A stretch of 64,000 nucleotides of DNA from Flavobacterium petrolei (GCF_003314435.2 NZ_QNVY02000004.1:124001-188000), one strand, 5' to 3'. Shown: positions 15,961-25,981, numbered from the stretch's first letter. Notes: generated by a model not told the origin, from the sequence alone. Numbers and translations: made by a program.

Positions 15961-18900
15961 TTAAAATTTAGTGTTAAACCCTAAAGAAATTGTTCGTGCT
16001 TGTGGATAGGTAAAGTTAAATTCACGTATACCGTTCCTTCCTTCCGGACTTTTGTCTTTGTACCAATATACCACATTCGAAACATCGACAAAAACAGATA
16101 ATGCGTCTAAAAAAGTCTTTTTGATAGGAACATTATAGCTTAAATTAATATTGCTGATTTTTAAATAAGTAGCGTCATATAAAAATTTGCTCAAATTTGG
16201 AATCAGCGTTGTATTGCTGATTACCAAAGGCTGTGAAACTACATCTCCTTGATTTCTCCAATAATCATACGCATTTACCGAAAGGTTTCTATTAGAGGTA
16301 ATGTTATATTTTGAGATCAGACTGTTATCCACTAAATAATCTCCACCCAATTGAAAAGCTCCTCTTATGGATAAAACAATCGCATTATTGATGGTGAAAT
16401 TATTATTAAAACCACCGTAAGCTTTAGGTTGGTTATTTCCAATAGGCACCCAATCAGCCGCAGTAAATAAGCTTGTATAAGTAGCCGCATCGTATATTTG
16501 CCCGTCTTTCTCTACCAAATCTCTACCGGTTGCAGGATCAACACCTGCCCATTTTATTCCCCAAATTGTTGAGGTGCTGTATCCTACTTTTTGAGCAAGA
16601 GCAACTTCTGAAGTAGAAAATTCACTGCCTAAACCTATAAGTTGCGTTACTTTATTTTCAACCGTAGAAATATTAAAGGATGTTGTCCATTTAAAACTAT
16701 CGCTCTGTAACCATTTAATACGAGTTGAAAATTCCACTCCTTTATTGTACATACTAGCTGCATTTAATTGAATGGAACTATAACCGGTTTCGGTTGGGAC
16801 GTCTCTACTGGTTATCAAATCTTTTAAATCGTCATAAAAATATTCCAGGGACAATTCTACTCTTCCTAAGAAATTAAAATCGACACCCGCGTTAAACTTT
16901 GTATTTTTCTCCCAACTCAGTTGCCCGTTTGGCGCTTCACTTGGAAAGGAACCTTCTACACCATTATACCCATTTTGGCTCAAAATGTAAAGCCCTTTTG
17001 AACGATACGATCCTATTCTTGAATTCCCGGTTGTTCCATAACTGATTTTAAATTTTAATAAATCAATACCTTTGCTCGATTTCATAAAATCTTCATTACT
17101 GACAATCCAGCTCAATCCCGCTCCACCATTTAAAGCAACATTGGTATCATCACCAAAAACGGAACTTTCATCTCTCCTGAAATTCCCTAAAAAGTAATAT
17201 CTCTTTTTATAATTGTAGTTAAACTGTGAAAAGAAAGAGACTCTTGAACTATAACTGATATCATCGCCAAACGTCTGATTAGCTAATGTTTCATCAACGG
17301 TTGTCAAAGGATCATCATCTCGAATTGCATCTTGAACATTATTTATCCCATTTGGATTGACAAAACCTCTACCGGAGGAATAACTGAAATTAGCTTTGTC
17401 ATTGGACAATTCGAAACCCAAAATCCCATCAATGTTATGGTTTAAATTCAATATTTTATTGAATAAAGCTTGTCCTTGCCAGTTCCATTTAGTTGAGTTT
17501 CTTTCGTTCAAAAGACGTCTTCCCCAGTTAGGGTATTGCATTCCTCCTAAGGTAAATGAACCGTTGTATTGTCCGCTTTCATTGGCACCGGAAAAGTACC
17601 TGTCCTGCGTTTTGTCTTTGTAATCTATTCCGAAAAGCGTTGAAAAACTTAAAAAATCGCTGAATTCATAAGAGGCATTCAAACTTCCTAAAAGACCGTA
17701 ACTATCGGTAATATTTTTATTTTGTTCGATGGCTGCCAATGGATTTCCTAAACCTAAAACCCCCACAGTTGCAAACGTTCCATCCGCATTATAGGGCGAG
17801 ATAGTAGGAACAAAAGCATAACTGTAATAAATATTTGGTGCATCCTTCTGAATGTAGCTAGGGTTCAATGACAGACCAAAATCAAATTTATCCAAGCGGT
17901 AACCAAGATTTATTCCAGCGTTAAGTTGTTTTGTTTTATTGCCTTTTTGAGGCTCGTCTATTACAAGATAACTCAAACTGCTGCGATATGAAAACTTAGA
18001 GTTAGCTCCTGAAACATTAAAATTATATTTGTTATAAATTCCTGCAACGTTCAACAAATCAAACCAATCCGTATTAATACCATTATAAGGAACCGGTGTA
18101 TAATTTGTTTGACTGTTTTTTAAGTATTCATTCCTCAAATCATTGTATTGGGAACCACTTAAATATTTAATAGGATTAATAGCTGAGGAAATTCCCATTT
18201 GATTAGAAAATCCGAATTTTGTTTTTCCTTTTTTTCCTTTTTTGGTTGTGATAAGAATGACACCATTTGCACCGTCAGCACCATAAATACTTACTGCAGC
18301 AGCATCTTTCAGTACCGTAAAACTTTCAATATTCTCTGGTGAAATTTGGGCAAGAGGATTCGATAAGTTTTCAGAAAAAGTACCGTTAGCATCAAAAAAC
18401 TGACTATCAATCCCCACTTCTTCACTCATTATTACTCCATCAACAATGATTAAAGGTTGTGTAGAAGTTCCTAAATTAGAATTGGTCAGCGAACTTAAGC
18501 TTCCTTGACCTCGTATATTAATTTTAACAGGACCTCCAATCCCGGAAGTATTTTCAATCAATACTCCTGCAATTTGACCGCCCACTATTTTATCAATACT
18601 TTCAGAGGCTTGCTCCACGGCAATATCTTTAGCGTTCAAAGTAGCGATACTCCCTACGATTTCCTCTTTTAATTTTTTAGTTCCGTAAGAGGAAGTAATC
18701 ACAACTTGCTCTAACTCATCTGTGACTTGCTCCATATTAAAAACAAAATCAAATGAGTTTCCTGCACGAACGGACTGCGCTTTCATCCCTAAAAATGATA
18801 CTTCTAAAACCGTATTTTGAATGTCATTTCCTTTCAATAAATAAACAAATTTACCGTTGCTGTCACTAATAGCTCCAGTTGAAGTTCCTTTAATCAAAAT

Positions 18901-19311
18901 AGTGGCACCAGGAATAGGAAGTTTGTCTTTGCTGTCTAAGACTACGCCTTTTATGAATCGTTCTTTTTCCTGTGAAACCGTTTTGTCTGAAATCTCCAAT
19001 AATAATATTTGTTCTTTTTGTATAAAAAATGATATTTCCCTGTCTTTTAAGAGTTTGGTCAACGCATTTTCCAGTGTACTGTTTTTAACAGATACAGTAA
19101 CTTTTTGATTTACATCAATTTTATTAGCATTGTAAATAATTCGGAAATTGGTTTGTTGTTCTATAGATTTTAATACTTGACTTAGTGGTTGTTCTCTAAA
19201 ACTTAAAGTAATCGTCTTATCTTTTGACTGGGAAAAAGTATTGATACTCAATAAGAATATCGCAAAAGTCAGTAAGAGTTTTTGCCAATAGGGGAGTTCT
19301 GTAAACGTCAT
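15961..19311 (-). CDS. SusC/RagA-type TonB-dependent transporter with STN domain
   Basis: A 1116-residue outer-membrane transporter. Order: signal peptide (1-27); STN short secretin/TonB domain (about 35-105, LSFREQPLSQVLKSIEQQTNF), the part that contacts FecR-type anti-sigma factors; CarboxypepD_reg-like domain (about 115-195, GVVLDSKDKLPIPGATILIKGT); plug (about 210-345, ending SIYGADGANGVILITTKKGKKGK); then the 22-strand barrel ending in ARTISLGFNTKF with a C-terminal Phe. The STN domain fits the adjacent FecR and ECF sigma genes, giving a ligand-induced loop in which occupied transporter signals to activate its own operon. It heads a SusC-SusD-lipoprotein-peroxidase transcription unit. 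Confidence 0.93.
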   Translation of the reverse strand: MTFTELPYWQKLLLTFAIFLLSINTFSQSKDKTITLSFREQPLSQVLKSIEQQTNFRIIYNANKIDVNQKVTVSVKNSTLENALTKLLKDREISFFIQKEQILLLEISDKTVSQEKERFIKGVVLDSKDKLPIPGATILIKGTSTGAISDSNGKFVYLLKGNDIQNTVLEVSFLGMKAQSVRAGNSFDFVFNMEQVTDELEQVVITSSYGTKKLKEEIVGSIATLNAKDIAVEQASESIDKIVGGQIAGVLIENTSGIGGPVKINIRGQGSLSSLTNSNLGTSTQPLIIVDGVIMSEEVGIDSQFFDANGTFSENLSNPLAQISPENIESFTVLKDAAAVSIYGADGANGVILITTKKGKKGKTKFGFSNQMGISSAINPIKYLSGSQYNDLRNEYLKNSQTNYTPVPYNGINTDWFDLLNVAGIYNKYNFNVSGANSKFSYRSSLSYLVIDEPQKGNKTKQLNAGINLGYRLDKFDFGLSLNPSYIQKDAPNIYYSYAFVPTISPYNADGTFATVGVLGLGNPLAAIEQNKNITDSYGLLGSLNASYEFSDFLSFSTLFGIDYKDKTQDRYFSGANESGQYNGSFTLGGMQYPNWGRRLLNERNSTKWNWQGQALFNKILNLNHNIDGILGFELSNDKANFSYSSGRGFVNPNGINNVQDAIRDDDPLTTVDETLANQTFGDDISYSSRVSFFSQFNYNYKKRYYFLGNFRRDESSVFGDDTNVALNGGAGLSWIVSNEDFMKSSKGIDLLKFKISYGTTGNSRIGSYRSKGLYILSQNGYNGVEGSFPSEAPNGQLSWEKNTKFNAGVDFNFLGRVELSLEYFYDDLKDLITSRDVPTETGYSSIQLNAASMYNKGVEFSTRIKWLQSDSFKWTTSFNISTVENKVTQLIGLGSEFSTSEVALAQKVGYSTSTIWGIKWAGVDPATGRDLVEKDGQIYDAATYTSLFTAADWVPIGNNQPKAYGGFNNNFTINNAIVLSIRGAFQLGGDYLVDNSLISKYNITSNRNLSVNAYDYWRNQGDVVSQPLVISNTTLIPNLSKFLYDATYLKISNINLSYNVPIKKTFLDALSVFVDVSNVVYWYKDKSPEGRNGIREFNFTYPQARTISLGFNTKF

Positions 19312-19349
19312 TTAATTTTGGTTTTTGGTTGGTTAGTGTTAGTTGTTTA

Positions 19350-20462
19350 TTAATTTGTAATTTTTATAATGCCATCTTTTTTGGAATATTTAAAAGGAGT
19401 ATCCAGTTTTAGTAAGTCCAGAATATCTTCCACCTTAGACTCTTTAATTTTAATTGTTCCTGTAAATTTCTGTGCGACTAAATTGCTATTTGAGTTTACA
19501 ATCGTGACATCGAAGGCGCGTTCCATTCTTTTGCAAATTGAACCAAAAGAAGCATCCTTGAAAATAAGTTCGCCTTGAACCCAGGCTGTAAATAAATCGA
19601 CATCTACTGTTTCAGTTATAAACTTATTAGAAGAATCATTCCACGTTGCTAGCTGGTTAGGTAATAAGACGATACTATTTTTTTGATTTGCGTTTTCTGA
19701 AAATCTCACGCTGCCTTCCACTAAAACAGTTTGAATTTGTTTTTCATCCGGATATGCCGAAAGGTTAAACTTTGTGCCTAGAACTTCTATACTTACCTGA
19801 TTAGCATCCACTATGAAGGGATGCAATTTATCTGTGGTAACATCAAAAAAAGCTTCTCCTGTCAAATACACTCTTCTAGAGGTATTTAATCCAAATTGTT
19901 GCGGATATTTAAGTGTACTTCCCGCATTCAAATGAATCATAGTCCCATCTGAAAGAGTTACTTTGAACGTTTTACCATAAGGAATCCTAAGTGTATTGAA
20001 AACCAAGTCATTATTGGTTGCATGACCGTAATAAACAATGGAATCTTGACTTTGTTTCGCTATTACATTGCCTTTCTCATTGATAACGTTTTTCGTTTTA
20101 TCCTTCGAAATATATTCTATGGTGCCATTGCTTAACTCCAGAATAATTTCTTTGGAAGGATTTGAATTTGGTACAAACAACTGTGTAGCTGTCTTTCCCA
20201 AACCAATAAATACAAGAACGATAGCTGCATAACGTAAAAACCTATACCATTTACTGCTGCCTTTCTTTTGTTTTTTCCTGTAAAATTCCTGAAGCGCCAT
20301 TGCTGGCGAGTCGCTTGAATTTTCAGTGAAAGCCCACGCTTTTTTTAAAGCTATAAATTGTTTTTTATTCTCTTCAGAACTTTCAATCCATTTAAAGACA
20401 ATAAGAACTTCTTCTTCAGAAGCTTCATTATCTAAATATTTATAAATTAATTCAGAAATCAT
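19350..20462 (-). CDS. FecR-family anti-sigma factor
   Basis: A 370-residue inner-membrane protein. The cytoplasmic N-terminus (1-75, LDNEASEEEVLIVFKWIESS) is the anti-sigma region, followed by one membrane helix (about 78-95, FLRYAAIVLVFIGLGKTATQ). The periplasmic FecR domain (about 150-260) contains PYGKTFKVTLSDGTMIHLNAGS and LTGEAFFDVTTDKLHPFIV. The C-terminal DUF4974-like domain (about 290-370) starts at GELIFKDASFGSICKRMERAF. It should relay the state of the STN-bearing transporter to the ECF sigma factor. It lies 38 bp upstream of the transporter gene and 161 bp after the sigma gene. Confidence 0.92.
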   Translation of the reverse strand: MISELIYKYLDNEASEEEVLIVFKWIESSEENKKQFIALKKAWAFTENSSDSPAMALQEFYRKKQKKGSSKWYRFLRYAAIVLVFIGLGKTATQLFVPNSNPSKEIILELSNGTIEYISKDKTKNVINEKGNVIAKQSQDSIVYYGHATNNDLVFNTLRIPYGKTFKVTLSDGTMIHLNAGSTLKYPQQFGLNTSRRVYLTGEAFFDVTTDKLHPFIVDANQVSIEVLGTKFNLSAYPDEKQIQTVLVEGSVRFSENANQKNSIVLLPNQLATWNDSSNKFITETVDVDLFTAWVQGELIFKDASFGSICKRMERAFDVTIVNSNSNLVAQKFTGTIKIKESKVEDILDLLKLDTPFKYSKKDGIIKITN

Positions 20463-20623
20463 ATCTTTTTTATTTAATCAAATACTACTATAAGTAACTT
20501 TTAGAAACTGCGATAATCATTATTGTGGAGAAAAGAATCAAAAAAATTCGCAAGCAATACTCCAATCGTCTAAGTAAGTACACTTAACAATTGAAATACC
20601 CTATGTTAAAATTTAATTATTTT

Positions 20624-21226
20624 TTAACTATTTAGTAAAGTGATAATAAGTAGAGAGGGTAAATAGTCTGATAATTGTTCTTTAAGAATCTTCAAAGCCT
20701 TTGTCATGTGGGCTTCAACTGCTTTTTGCGTTACACCCATTTCCATGGCAATTTCTTCATTTTTTTTATTCTCAAAACGTTTTTTTAGGTATACTTGTTT
20801 TGTTTTTTCAGGAAGTTCAGCGATTATTTTATTAATCAATACTTCCAATTCGGTTAATTCTAAGGAATCAAAATGAATTGAATTCAAAATTTGAGTGTCT
20901 AATTGTCTCTCTTTTTGATTTAATAAGTCATTTTTAAATTTGTCTTTTACTCTATTATGCCTTAAAAGATTTAAGCATATCGATTTTGCATATGTGTGGA
21001 GAAAGGGAAGAATCCCATTTACAGTTTCAATTTTTTCCTTGTTGATCCATAGTTTCAAAAAGACCTCTTGAGTAACATTTTTAGCATCATCTTTATCATA
21101 TAAAAATTGAATGCTGAAGCCCAAAACGCGATTATAGTATTTATTGAAAAAAAAGTTAAACGCAAAGTCGTCTCCCTCCTTAAAGGCTTTGAATTGGTCT
21201 AATTCATTATGTTTTATTTCTTTCAT
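20624..21226 (-). CDS. ECF-type RNA polymerase sigma-70 factor
   Basis: A 200-residue sigma factor with region 2 (about 15-85, FNFFFNKYYNRVLGFSIQF, VTQEVFLKLW) and region 4 (about 125-185, ELPEKTKQVYLKKRF, EEIAMEMGVTQKAVEAHM). These are the usual features of Bacteroidota FecI-like sigma factors, which work with FecR proteins and STN-type SusC transporters. It is first in the sigma-fecR-susC order, the normal arrangement. The C-terminal extension LPSLLIITLLNS is hydrophobic. It probably drives the operon starting at the susC-like gene. Confidence 0.92.
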   Translation of the reverse strand: MKEIKHNELDQFKAFKEGDDFAFNFFFNKYYNRVLGFSIQFLYDKDDAKNVTQEVFLKLWINKEKIETVNGILPFLHTYAKSICLNLLRHNRVKDKFKNDLLNQKERQLDTQILNSIHFDSLELTELEVLINKIIAELPEKTKQVYLKKRFENKKNEEIAMEMGVTQKAVEAHMTKALKILKEQLSDYLPSLLIITLLNS

Positions 21227-21449
21227 TAAATAAAATACACGCTGATTTTTGTAAAAAAGCTAAATTAAAAAAATAATCGGAGTTTGTTGGGGATAGGGGA
21301 CGTAAAAGACAAAATAAGGATTCAAAATTTATTATTTCCAGAAGGTTTGTCAATTAGGGCAAAAAACAGGGAGTAATTAACCAAAAAAGAGATTGGGTTT
21401 TTTGAGCTTATCTGAGTTTTTGTAGGGGTTTAGGAATTAGTAAAAACGG

Positions 21450-21477
21450 ATGCCCCATCAAAATGTTGATGGGGCAT
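21450..21477 (-). terminator. Strong intrinsic terminator of the salvage operon
   Basis: Perfect 12-bp arms ATGCCCCATCAA and TTGATGGGGCAT with a 4-nt loop. On the minus strand it is followed by ccgttttta. It lies 150 bp after the stop of the NagX-like gene and would end the namZ-murQ-symporter-GH3-nagX transcript. Confidence 0.75.
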
Positions 21478-21493
21478 TATTAATAGCGAGTAA

Positions 21494-21556
21494 ACTTGAA
21501 AAGTCTATCGAATTTCTTGCAGATTAATATAAAATTGTTAGTTTTAATGATGATTT
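21494..21556. repeat. Dispersed repeat B, copy 2
   Basis: Similar to 11766-11835 (shared cttgaaaag, agatta, ttaatgatgatt), with several substitutions and one indel. Located just downstream of the minus-strand NagX-like gene. Confidence 0.45.
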
Positions 21557-21629
21557 TAAAATAAGTAAATTTTAAATTACAGTTTTACTAACCAAATGAA
21601 AAAAAACTTATTACGATAATTTTTAGGGG

Positions 21630-22901
21630 TTATACTTTAAAAATTAATTTATTTTTATAAAACACCCATAAGATTAGAGACCAAAAAACAGCATACACTA
21701 ATGCAAAAGTTAATGAAGCATTCATAGGATTGCTGAAAATAGGAACTATACAAAATTTATAGAAATAACTTTGAAGATTGATTTGTTCCGAAGCTATTTT
21801 TGGGTTTTGAATTGTAATGGTGCTCAAAACTCTTGGTATTATTCCCGAAAAGAAAAACACAATCATAGGATTTACACCCCAAATTAAAAATAATTTTGTC
21901 CATTTTTTATAGTTTGCAACATCTATCAGGAAGTATAATACTGTTAGGCATAAGGTGGCAATTCCCGCAGTATATAGTACATAGGAACTTGTCCAAAGTG
22001 ATTTGTTTAACGGAAACAGTAGACTCCAAAGCAAGCCTGCAATTAGCAATGCAAATCCAACTGCTGCTATTTTTTTTAGAATTTCAGTTTGTTGGATTTT
22101 TAAATTTAATATTTGGCCTATAAACATTCCAAGAATTCCTGTGGCTACAGCCGGAAGAGTGCTCAAAATTCCTTCTGGATCCCAAGTTTTGGAATAACTC
22201 CATAGATGTCCTTTTAATACTAAATTATCCAACCACGCAGCTAAGTTGGTCCCTTTTTCAAAATTTGCGGGACCAAATCCCGGAACTGGAACAAAAGCCA
22301 TTACAATCCAGTAACCTAGTAAAATTGATGCAGCAACCAAAAGTTGTGTTTTCAGATTTGTTTTTAAATACAAAAGAGAGACAAAAAAATATACAATTCC
22401 TATTCGCTGTAAAACTCCTGGGATTCGTACCTCCTGAAATGCTTCAATTTGGCTGTATGCTAAGATTATTAATATTGCAAAAATTCCAAAAACGAGATAG
22501 GTTTTGATTTTTAAACTAAAGTTTCCTAAAAGTGCATAAGCGACTGCAAAAGTTATCATCAACCGGAGTAGTAATAAGGAAATCCCCTCTAAGCCCAATA
22601 ATTCTATTCTACTGAAATAATTTAAAAATAATCCTAAACAGAAAATTCGTAAGGATCGAACAATAATTTTATTAAAAACTACAGAGTCAAATTGTTTCGT
22701 AGGCATTGCAAAAGGGATTGCGCTACCCATTATAAAAATAAAAAAGGGAAAAACTAAATCGGTCGGAGTACAGCCGTGCCATTCGGCGTGTGCTAATGGC
22801 GGATAAATAGCCGCCCAACTTCCCGGGTTGTTGACAATAGTCATTAATAAAATGGTAAATCCTCTGAATACATCTAGTGAAATTAAACGCTCTTTTGTCA
22901 T
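21630..22901 (-). CDS. NagX-like membrane acyltransferase (DUF5009 / HGSNAT family)
   Basis: A 423-residue protein with about 11 membrane helices. The N-terminal signature LISLDVFRGFTILLMTIVNNPG and the His-containing AEWHGCTPTDLVFPFFIFIMG match the family of heparan-alpha-glucosaminide N-acetyltransferase and bacterial NagX. HGSNAT transfers acetyl groups across a membrane to glucosamine. NagX genes are repeatedly found with amino-sugar catabolism genes, although the exact bacterial reaction is unclear. It ends a minus-strand cluster with NamZ, MurQ, a symporter and a GH3-beta-lactamase fusion, with gaps of 55-104 bp, and a strong terminator follows. Confidence 0.85.
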   Translation of the reverse strand: MTKERLISLDVFRGFTILLMTIVNNPGSWAAIYPPLAHAEWHGCTPTDLVFPFFIFIMGSAIPFAMPTKQFDSVVFNKIIVRSLRIFCLGLFLNYFSRIELLGLEGISLLLLRLMITFAVAYALLGNFSLKIKTYLVFGIFAILIILAYSQIEAFQEVRIPGVLQRIGIVYFFVSLLYLKTNLKTQLLVAASILLGYWIVMAFVPVPGFGPANFEKGTNLAAWLDNLVLKGHLWSYSKTWDPEGILSTLPAVATGILGMFIGQILNLKIQQTEILKKIAAVGFALLIAGLLWSLLFPLNKSLWTSSYVLYTAGIATLCLTVLYFLIDVANYKKWTKLFLIWGVNPMIVFFFSGIIPRVLSTITIQNPKIASEQINLQSYFYKFCIVPIFSNPMNASLTFALVYAVFWSLILWVFYKNKLIFKV

Positions 22902-22981
22902 TGTTTTAATTTAAATTATTTGGTTAATTTAATGATTGAAAACCTACTTCATTCAGGTTTACTAAAATGGTGTCAACAATT

Positions 22982-25981
22982 TTATTTGACGATAGCTTCC
23001 TGAATTATTTCCTGAATGTCTTCCCGAATTTTTTCTTTAGATAATTTATTTCCTTCACCAGAAACTTCCGGATAGGTTCTATTAGATAGGAAAACATAGA
23101 CAATCTCTGTTTCGGGATCAACCCAAGCTATATTTCCCGTGAAGCCGGTATGACCAAAACTGGATTCAGAAACGCATGCGCAGGTAGATCCGTCTTTCCC
23201 TATTCTTTTATCAAAACCTAAACCTCTATGAACTCCTTCAGAACTGTAATAGGAAGTGTTGAAGGCATCGAATGTTTTTTCGGAAAAATATTGCTTATTG
23301 CCGTAATTTCCTTTTTGTAAAAACAGCTGCATCATTTTGGCAACATCCATAGCGTTAGAAAAAATTCCGGCATGACCGGCTACTCCACCTTCCATTGCCG
23401 CTGCCATATCATGAACGTATCCCTGAACAACTTGGTGTCTAAAATAATTATCAACTTCAGTCGGTGCAATTTCATTTTTATCAAATTTTTCTAAGGGATT
23501 GTAGAGAGTATTATTCATTCCAAGTGAACTATAAAAATTTTTCTGACTTAAAACTTCTAATTTCTTTTTAGTTTTTCTTTCGAGGTATTCTTTCAGGATA
23601 ATGAAGGTGAAATCGCTGTATTTGTATTCTCTTTTAATTGACAATGGGCTATTGGCAATGATTTTCATTATGGTATCGTGATAATCATTTCTAATAAAAA
23701 GACCGTCGGCTACTTTTGTGGAAAATTGGGAGTCAGCTATTTTATGATAGTATTTTTCCAAAGGTTTGTTTTCAGTGTCTAAAGTTGCTTTGTAAAATGG
23801 AATCCAAGCCTGCAGCCCAGCATAGTGAGTCAGTAAATCCTTGAAGCTGATGTTTTCTTTATTTGTTTTAGAAAAAAGGGGAACCATTTTTTTTAATTTT
23901 GTATCCAGATTCACTTTATTTTGATCGTATAATTGCATCACGTTAGGCAGAGTCGAAATCATTTTTGAAATCGAGGCTATATCGTATAAGTCTGAATTCG
24001 AAACTTTCGTGGTATTGTCATAAGTGTGATAACCATAGGATTTCTGGAAAATTACATTTCCTTTTCGAGCAACAAGCACTTGCATTCCAGGAGTCATTTT
24101 ACCTTCAATTGCTTTTTGAACTATAGCATCGATTTTAGATAAAATGAGTGGATTCATTCCTTCATTTTCTGGGGTTGTAAAACCCAAACGGTTTAATTTT
24201 TTGGTTGATAAGCCCTCATTTATAAGGAAGGATGAATTAATGGATACGGGTAATTTTCCTTTGGCCTCTATAGCTCCAAATAGTAATTCTGCTGAAACCA
24301 CCTGACTTATATCAGAGTTTTGGTAGGAAACTACTAATCCTTCAATATCATCAAAATTAGTGATTGGTAATAGGGAATAAGGCTTTGTAAAAATATCCAA
24401 AATCACTTTGTTGTGCTTTGCAATTTTTTGTAACCATAGCAATTCAGTTTCCGTAAAATTCTGTTTTTCCCAAGTTTTGTTTAATTTATGGAAACCAATG
24501 ATAACAGTATTGTATTTTTTTAATTCGGTGTTTAGACTATCAATATTGGTGTTAGATATTTCCGTCACTTCGGTATATTTTTTTAATGTAGTGACAAAAG
24601 TGCTGTTGACATCATCTCCCAGTTTTACGTATGCAATTTTCTGATCTAAATTTTTGATAGGAAGTATTTTCTTTTCATTTTTTAAAACAGTGATTGCATT
24701 TTCATACAATTTATAATGTAAAGCATCATTTTCTGAAGGATTTATGTCTTGAACTAAGTTTTCTAAAGCAATAGGCTTGTATTTATTCAATCCCGCTTTG
24801 TACTTATAACGCAATATTTTTTTTACCGAATAAGCCAAACGTTCTTCGGTAAGAATTCCATTTTTGTAGGCTGTTTCTAGTTTTTCGAAACCTGCCTGTA
24901 CGTCTACTGGACCAAGTAAAATGTCATTTCCAGCAAGAATTACAGCTAATTCAAGATCACCAGGACCTAGGAAATCTGTGGCGCCTTTCATGGCTAAACC
25001 ATCTGTAAAAATCAATCCATCAAAGCCCAGTTGCTTTTGAAGCAAGTTGGTTACTACATTATACGAAGCGGAAGAAGGAAGATTTTTTCTAGGATCTAAG
25101 CTAGGAATTTCAAGGTGTCCAACCATAACGGAGACCAAACCTTCATCGAATATTCTTTTGTAAGGATACAGTTCCACCAAATCGATTCGTTCTTTTGAAA
25201 AATCAACCAAAGGCAATGTATGATGCGAATCTGCAGCCGTATCTCCGTGTCCTGGAAAATGTTTTCCGGTACTGAAAACACCTTGACCTTGAACGCCTTT
25301 CATGTAGGCGATGGCTTTGTCACTAACATTAGTTTTATCTTCACCAAAAGAACGGTTGCCAATAATTGGGTTTTTTGGATTGGTGTTGATGTCAAGAACT
25401 GGAGCAAAATTAAAATGGATTCCCATTCGCTTGTTCTCATTCCCCATGTTTTTACCAACTTTCTCAATTAAACTTAGATCTTCGATCGCTCCCAAAGTCA
25501 TGTTCCAAGGATACCGATAGGTAGAATCTAATCGCATACTCAATCCCCATTCGGCATCTATTGCAATAAATAATGGGACATCAGATTTAGACTGATATAC
25601 ATTAGTTAATTTCGCTTGACGCATTGGTCCACCTTGAAAAAAAAGGATTCCACCAACTTTATATTCTTCGATTAGGGCGTTAACTTCATTTTCGTGAACA
25701 GAATCTTTATTAGAATAAGCTGAAATCATATACAATTGGCCTATTTTTTCTCGACTCGACATTTTGTTATAAATACTGTCAACCCAATTCTTTTCTCTAT
25801 CAGAATTTTTGAAAAAAGTCTTTCTTTCTGATTTAATTTTAGGAACATAAATGTCTATTTCTTCTGAAAAGGAAGCTTTTTTTAAAGCAGTAATTGTATT
25901 GGTTTTTTTAGAAACAGCACAATTGGTAATCAAAAATATAAATGCGGCGTAGAGGCTAATCTTTATAAAGCAATTTTTCAT
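22982..25981 (-). CDS. GH3 N-acetylhexosaminidase / beta-lactamase-family fusion lipoprotein
   Basis: A 999-residue envelope enzyme with two catalytic parts. The signal peptide ends in a lipobox (LITNCA). Residues about 65-420 are a GH3 domain of the NagZ subtype: KHFPGHGDTAADSHHTLP carries the His/Asp acid-base pair found in NagZ, and Asp327 in IFTDGLAMKGA is the expected nucleophile. A GH3 C-terminal-like domain follows (about 430-600). Residues about 620-999 are a serine beta-lactamase/AmpH-like domain with S670-I-S-K673 (S-x-x-K), a DLLTHYAGL stretch and the terminal FGHTGFTGNIAW (HTG replacing KTG). Such fusions occur in Bacteroidota and fit release of GlcNAc from muropeptides plus hydrolysis of an ester or peptide. 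The second half resembles the protein encoded at 44680-45987. Confidence 0.9.
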   Translation of the reverse strand: MKNCFIKISLYAAFIFLITNCAVSKKTNTITALKKASFSEEIDIYVPKIKSERKTFFKNSDREKNWVDSIYNKMSSREKIGQLYMISAYSNKDSVHENEVNALIEEYKVGGILFFQGGPMRQAKLTNVYQSKSDVPLFIAIDAEWGLSMRLDSTYRYPWNMTLGAIEDLSLIEKVGKNMGNENKRMGIHFNFAPVLDINTNPKNPIIGNRSFGEDKTNVSDKAIAYMKGVQGQGVFSTGKHFPGHGDTAADSHHTLPLVDFSKERIDLVELYPYKRIFDEGLVSVMVGHLEIPSLDPRKNLPSSASYNVVTNLLQKQLGFDGLIFTDGLAMKGATDFLGPGDLELAVILAGNDILLGPVDVQAGFEKLETAYKNGILTEERLAYSVKKILRYKYKAGLNKYKPIALENLVQDINPSENDALHYKLYENAITVLKNEKKILPIKNLDQKIAYVKLGDDVNSTFVTTLKKYTEVTEISNTNIDSLNTELKKYNTVIIGFHKLNKTWEKQNFTETELLWLQKIAKHNKVILDIFTKPYSLLPITNFDDIEGLVVSYQNSDISQVVSAELLFGAIEAKGKLPVSINSSFLINEGLSTKKLNRLGFTTPENEGMNPLILSKIDAIVQKAIEGKMTPGMQVLVARKGNVIFQKSYGYHTYDNTTKVSNSDLYDIASISKMISTLPNVMQLYDQNKVNLDTKLKKMVPLFSKTNKENISFKDLLTHYAGLQAWIPFYKATLDTENKPLEKYYHKIADSQFSTKVADGLFIRNDYHDTIMKIIANSPLSIKREYKYSDFTFIILKEYLERKTKKKLEVLSQKNFYSSLGMNNTLYNPLEKFDKNEIAPTEVDNYFRHQVVQGYVHDMAAAMEGGVAGHAGIFSNAMDVAKMMQLFLQKGNYGNKQYFSEKTFDAFNTSYYSSEGVHRGLGFDKRIGKDGSTCACVSESSFGHTGFTGNIAWVDPETEIVYVFLSNRTYPEVSGEGNKLSKEKIREDIQEIIQEAIVK

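Larger units (their letters stand above)
21227..21629. other. 403-bp gene-free stretch between two operons
   Basis: It separates the promoter side of the sigma-factor gene (21226) from the 3' end of the NagX-like gene (21630). It holds a strong hairpin (21450-21477) and dispersed repeat B copy 2 (21494-21556). No frame of interest. Confidence 0.6.
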
